Shown here: one piece after another, positions 61,969-64,000 of the stretch
How the letters are laid out: the number at the start of each line of letters is the position of its first letter
How positions within the stretch are numbered: position 1 is the first letter of the stretch
Source of the DNA: Biostraticola tofi
GTDB lineage: Bacteria > Pseudomonadota > Gammaproteobacteria > Enterobacterales > Enterobacteriaceae
Reading direction: 5' to 3'
DNA length: 64,000 nt
Assembly (NCBI RefSeq): GCF_004343195.1
Contig: NZ_SMCR01000008.1
Span: forward strand, 35,353-99,352
The notes under the pieces: model-generated
Seen by the model: the letters and a program-made list of their open reading frames with translations, nothing else
What the model was told of the DNA's origin: nothing
The model's database searches: none
Position numbers and translations under genes: made by a program

Positions 61969-64000
61969 TCAGTTGATGCGCGCCTGTTGCGGCTGCGATA
62001 CGCCTTTATCATAGGCGGTAGCACACAGATGCGACAATACACTGTTACGGAACGGCACCACCTGAGTACGTCCATCCAGCTGTACGATCTGATAGAACTG
62101 CGGCAAATTGAAATTGATGAAACTGGAGCCGTAGGTAAAGCGGTCATGGGAAGAGGAGTAGAACCGGCTTACGTCGCGCACCAGTTCTTCCCGGCTGCCC
62201 TCACAGTGATGATAGGCTTCAACCCGGTTGGTTTCATCGAGAATATAAATGGTGAAACCCTGATCCTCGGTGCTGTCCTCGAAGAAGAACTGGATGATCC
62301 CTTCGCTGGCAAAACCATCCACCACCGGCGGCAGGCTGACCTGCTCTGTTTCCATTTTAATGGACAAACCATGGAGCTTGTTATGGGAAATGGCGCCATA
62401 AAACTCGATGGCGTTTTCCAGCTTCTGCACCGAAACACTGAGGCGTTCAAAAAACAGTCCCCAGGTCTGGCCAGCCACACGCACCGCTTTAAAGCGGGCG
62501 GGATCCTGACGGGTACTGGACAGCCGCAATTCAATACATTCAGAAACCAGTTGCTGCACCCGGGTACGAATCAGGCCACGCAGATGCTGGCTGTAACAGA
62601 ATACCTCCACCGTATCCGGCGGAGAAGCATCCTGATGCATTTTACCCAGGATGGTTTTCAACGCTTCCAGCACCGCCTGCTCGCCGCTGAAATGCAGGGT
62701 GCGCACTTCGTTCCACGAGTTGCGGTACAGCAGGTCGATACTGCCGACCAGGCATTGCTGCTGCTGACCGAAGCTGAACACATCCAGCTTGCGGAAATCA
62801 AAATGCACCACCTGGTTACGGAAAGCCGCCGTCGGGTCATGCTCAAGATTGACAATAATGGCCAGATGGCGGATTTCGCAAGGGCTGTACAGCGCTTTGG
62901 GCGTCGGCGCCGGCACCCGCAGCGGGAAATGTCGCGATACATCACTGATAAGCTCGCGCAGCTTGGCGATATCGCAGCTGTCGCTGCCTTTGATATGCAA
63001 CTGGGTCTTCTCGGTCAGCAGACCGTTAAACCAGGCCCAGGCCACCAGCTTGTTCAGGTAGCGGTTATATTCCAGCGGCTGGTGGCTGATGATTGATTCC
63101 ATCGACGGCGACTGATTATACAGATACCAGCCGGTCCGATTGGCCCGCCCCTGAGGGACATGGATGAACGTCAGGTTCTGTTCGGACAAATCGGGGGAAA
63201 TCTGCGGATTAATCAGCGTCACTTTGCCCGGCAGCGCTTCGAACGCCGCGTACAGCTTCCGTGTCAGCACGCCGATATCCTGAGGACTGGCGCTGACGCT
63301 CAGATTATTGCGGCGGGCAAAGCGGATAAGGTTCCGATAGCTCTGCATCATGGCATCGAGCAATTCGTTGTGGGCATCGCGGACCTGGCCGATTTTCCAG
63401 TTGGCGCGGTCGTCGAGCATACTGAGACGATCTGCATCCCAGCCCCACTCCTTAACCTGCTGATTCAGTATTTCACGCCGCCACATCACCCCGACTGAAG
63501 CCTGGGACAGCTTCTCGCACACTTTGAGATAAAAACAGCGGCGAACCAGATCCAGCCGGGTAGCGTCGTTAATCTGGGTCAGATAGTCGGTTACCCGTTC
63601 CAGCATCATGCAATAGGGGTCAAGCCCATAAGAGACGATTTCGCCGTTATGCAGCCGCTGCTTGATATTCATCGCCAGTAGTTGGGTATTGGGGTATTCC
63701 CACGAATAGGCTTCCAGCAGCAGCGTTTTGAGCACCGCCTTATAAGGCGAATCGATGCTTTTATACAGCTGCCACAGGCTGGCGCCGAAATACTCTTCGG
63801 CCGACAGCGTGCCGAGGCCGCCAAGATCAAGCCATTCATTCGGCGTCAGCGCGCCGCGGGCGTACAGCGACATCACGAATTCGTCATAGTGCTCTTCTTC
63901 ATCAAGCGGCACCATGTTCCACAGGATGCGCTTGCCGGCCATGCGTACCGCGGTGCGGTAGAATTCGTCCAGCAGTAGAATATGCTGGGTAGAGCCGCAG
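61969..64000 (-). CDS. cyaA: Class I adenylate cyclase, C-terminal part, cut by the window edge
   Basis: The frame is open from the right edge to a stop at 61969, about 677 residues of an enzyme of about 850. At the edge it reads [29 protein letters not shown], so an internal ATG at 63942 is not the start. It makes cAMP for CRP, which is relevant to the glp, glg and gnt genes in this window. The catalytic N-terminal domain continues through the first part of this fragment, and the regulatory C-terminal domain ends [19 protein letters not shown], differing from the E. coli tail. Opposite-strand frames here are shadows. Confidence 0.97.
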   Translation of the reverse strand, partial: CGSTQHILLLDEFYRTAVRMAGKRILWNMVPLDEEEHYDEFVMSLYARGALTPNEWLDLGGLGTLSAEEYFGASLWQLYKSIDSPYKAVLKTLLLEAYSWEYPNTQLLAMNIKQRLHNGEIVSYGLDPYCMMLERVTDYLTQINDATRLDLVRRCFYLKVCEKLSQASVGVMWRREILNQQVKEWGWDADRLSMLDDRANWKIGQVRDAHNELLDAMMQSYRNLIRFARRNNLSVSASPQDIGVLTRKLYAAFEALPGKVTLINPQISPDLSEQNLTFIHVPQGRANRTGWYLYNQSPSMESIISHQPLEYNRYLNKLVAWAWFNGLLTEKTQLHIKGSDSCDIAKLRELISDVSRHFPLRVPAPTPKALYSPCEIRHLAIIVNLEHDPTAAFRNQVVHFDFRKLDVFSFGQQQQCLVGSIDLLYRNSWNEVRTLHFSGEQAVLEALKTILGKMHQDASPPDTVEVFCYSQHLRGLIRTRVQQLVSECIELRLSSTRQDPARFKAVRVAGQTWGLFFERLSVSVQKLENAIEFYGAISHNKLHGLSIKMETEQVSLPPVVDGFASEGIIQFFFEDSTEDQGFTIYILDETNRVEAYHHCEGSREELVRDVSRFYSSSHDRFTYGSSFINFNLPQFYQIVQLDGRTQVVPFRNSVLSHLCATAYDKGVSQPQQARIN

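Noticed and set aside
61951..63096. 381-codon open frame on the + strand
   Set aside because: Antisense shadow of cyaA with no recognisable family features.
63942..64000. Start of cyaA at the ATG at 63942
   Set aside because: The frame stays open upstream and encodes conserved adenylate cyclase sequence ([12 protein letters not shown]), so the gene continues beyond the window.

Overview
The window is an ordinary-looking stretch of chromosome from a gammaproteobacterium of the order Enterobacterales. Nearly every gene has a close Escherichia coli counterpart in nearly the same order, and many proteins are recognisable along their full length. The GC-leaning base use, together with the missing or broken members of conserved neighbourhoods, would fit a Sodalis/Biostraticola-like lineage, but that placement is a guess. 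No insertion sequence, prophage, CRISPR array, tRNA or rRNA is visible.

Layout. Positions 1-47000 follow the E. coli 75-77 min region: hofO(partial)-hofN-hofM | mrcA | nudE | igaA-yrfG(frameshifted)-hslR-hslO | pckA | envZ-ompR | greB | tex(yhgF) | a glucosylglycerate phosphorylase (ycjM-like) where E. coli has feoABC | a small DUF1471 gene | bioH | a 36-bp tandem repeat | gntX-nfuA | malQ-malP | glpR-glpG-glpE | glpD | glgP-glgA-glgC-glgX-glgB | asd | yhgN | gntT-gntR | yhhW | a haloacetate-dehalogenase-like hydrolase | the small RNA gene ryhB. At about 47030 the order jumps to the E. coli 86 min region, read backwards: yigL, pldB, rhtB, recQ, pldA, rarD, an AbrB-family gene, corA (with a possible leader peptide gene), uvrD, yigB, xerC, yigA, dapF, lptM, and cyaA, which runs off the right edge. 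The junction looks like an inversion endpoint lying only a few bases upstream of the ryhB promoter.

How the genes work together. The largest block is carbon storage and glucan turnover: the glgBXCAP operon makes and degrades glycogen, malPQ handles maltodextrins, and a phosphorylase of glucosylglycerate sits apart. The glp block (glpD with GlpR operators, glpEGR) serves glycerol-3-phosphate use, pckA serves gluconeogenesis, and gntT/gntR serve gluconate uptake. cyaA and several CRP-like sites tie these to cAMP control. Envelope functions include PBP1A, IgaA, EnvZ/OmpR, OMPLA, LptM and CorA. Information-processing genes include uvrD, recQ, xerC, greB and tex.

Most notable points: a dodecapeptide tandem repeat between bioH and gntX whose silent-site pattern points to a coding past; ryhB placed co-directionally behind yigL with no terminator between; a short ORF in the corA leader that resembles corL in position; a one-base frameshift in yrfG; and losses relative to E. 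coli (cyaY, malT, gntK, feoABC, rhtC). I do not see a convincing new multi-gene system. The repeat locus is the best candidate for something undescribed.
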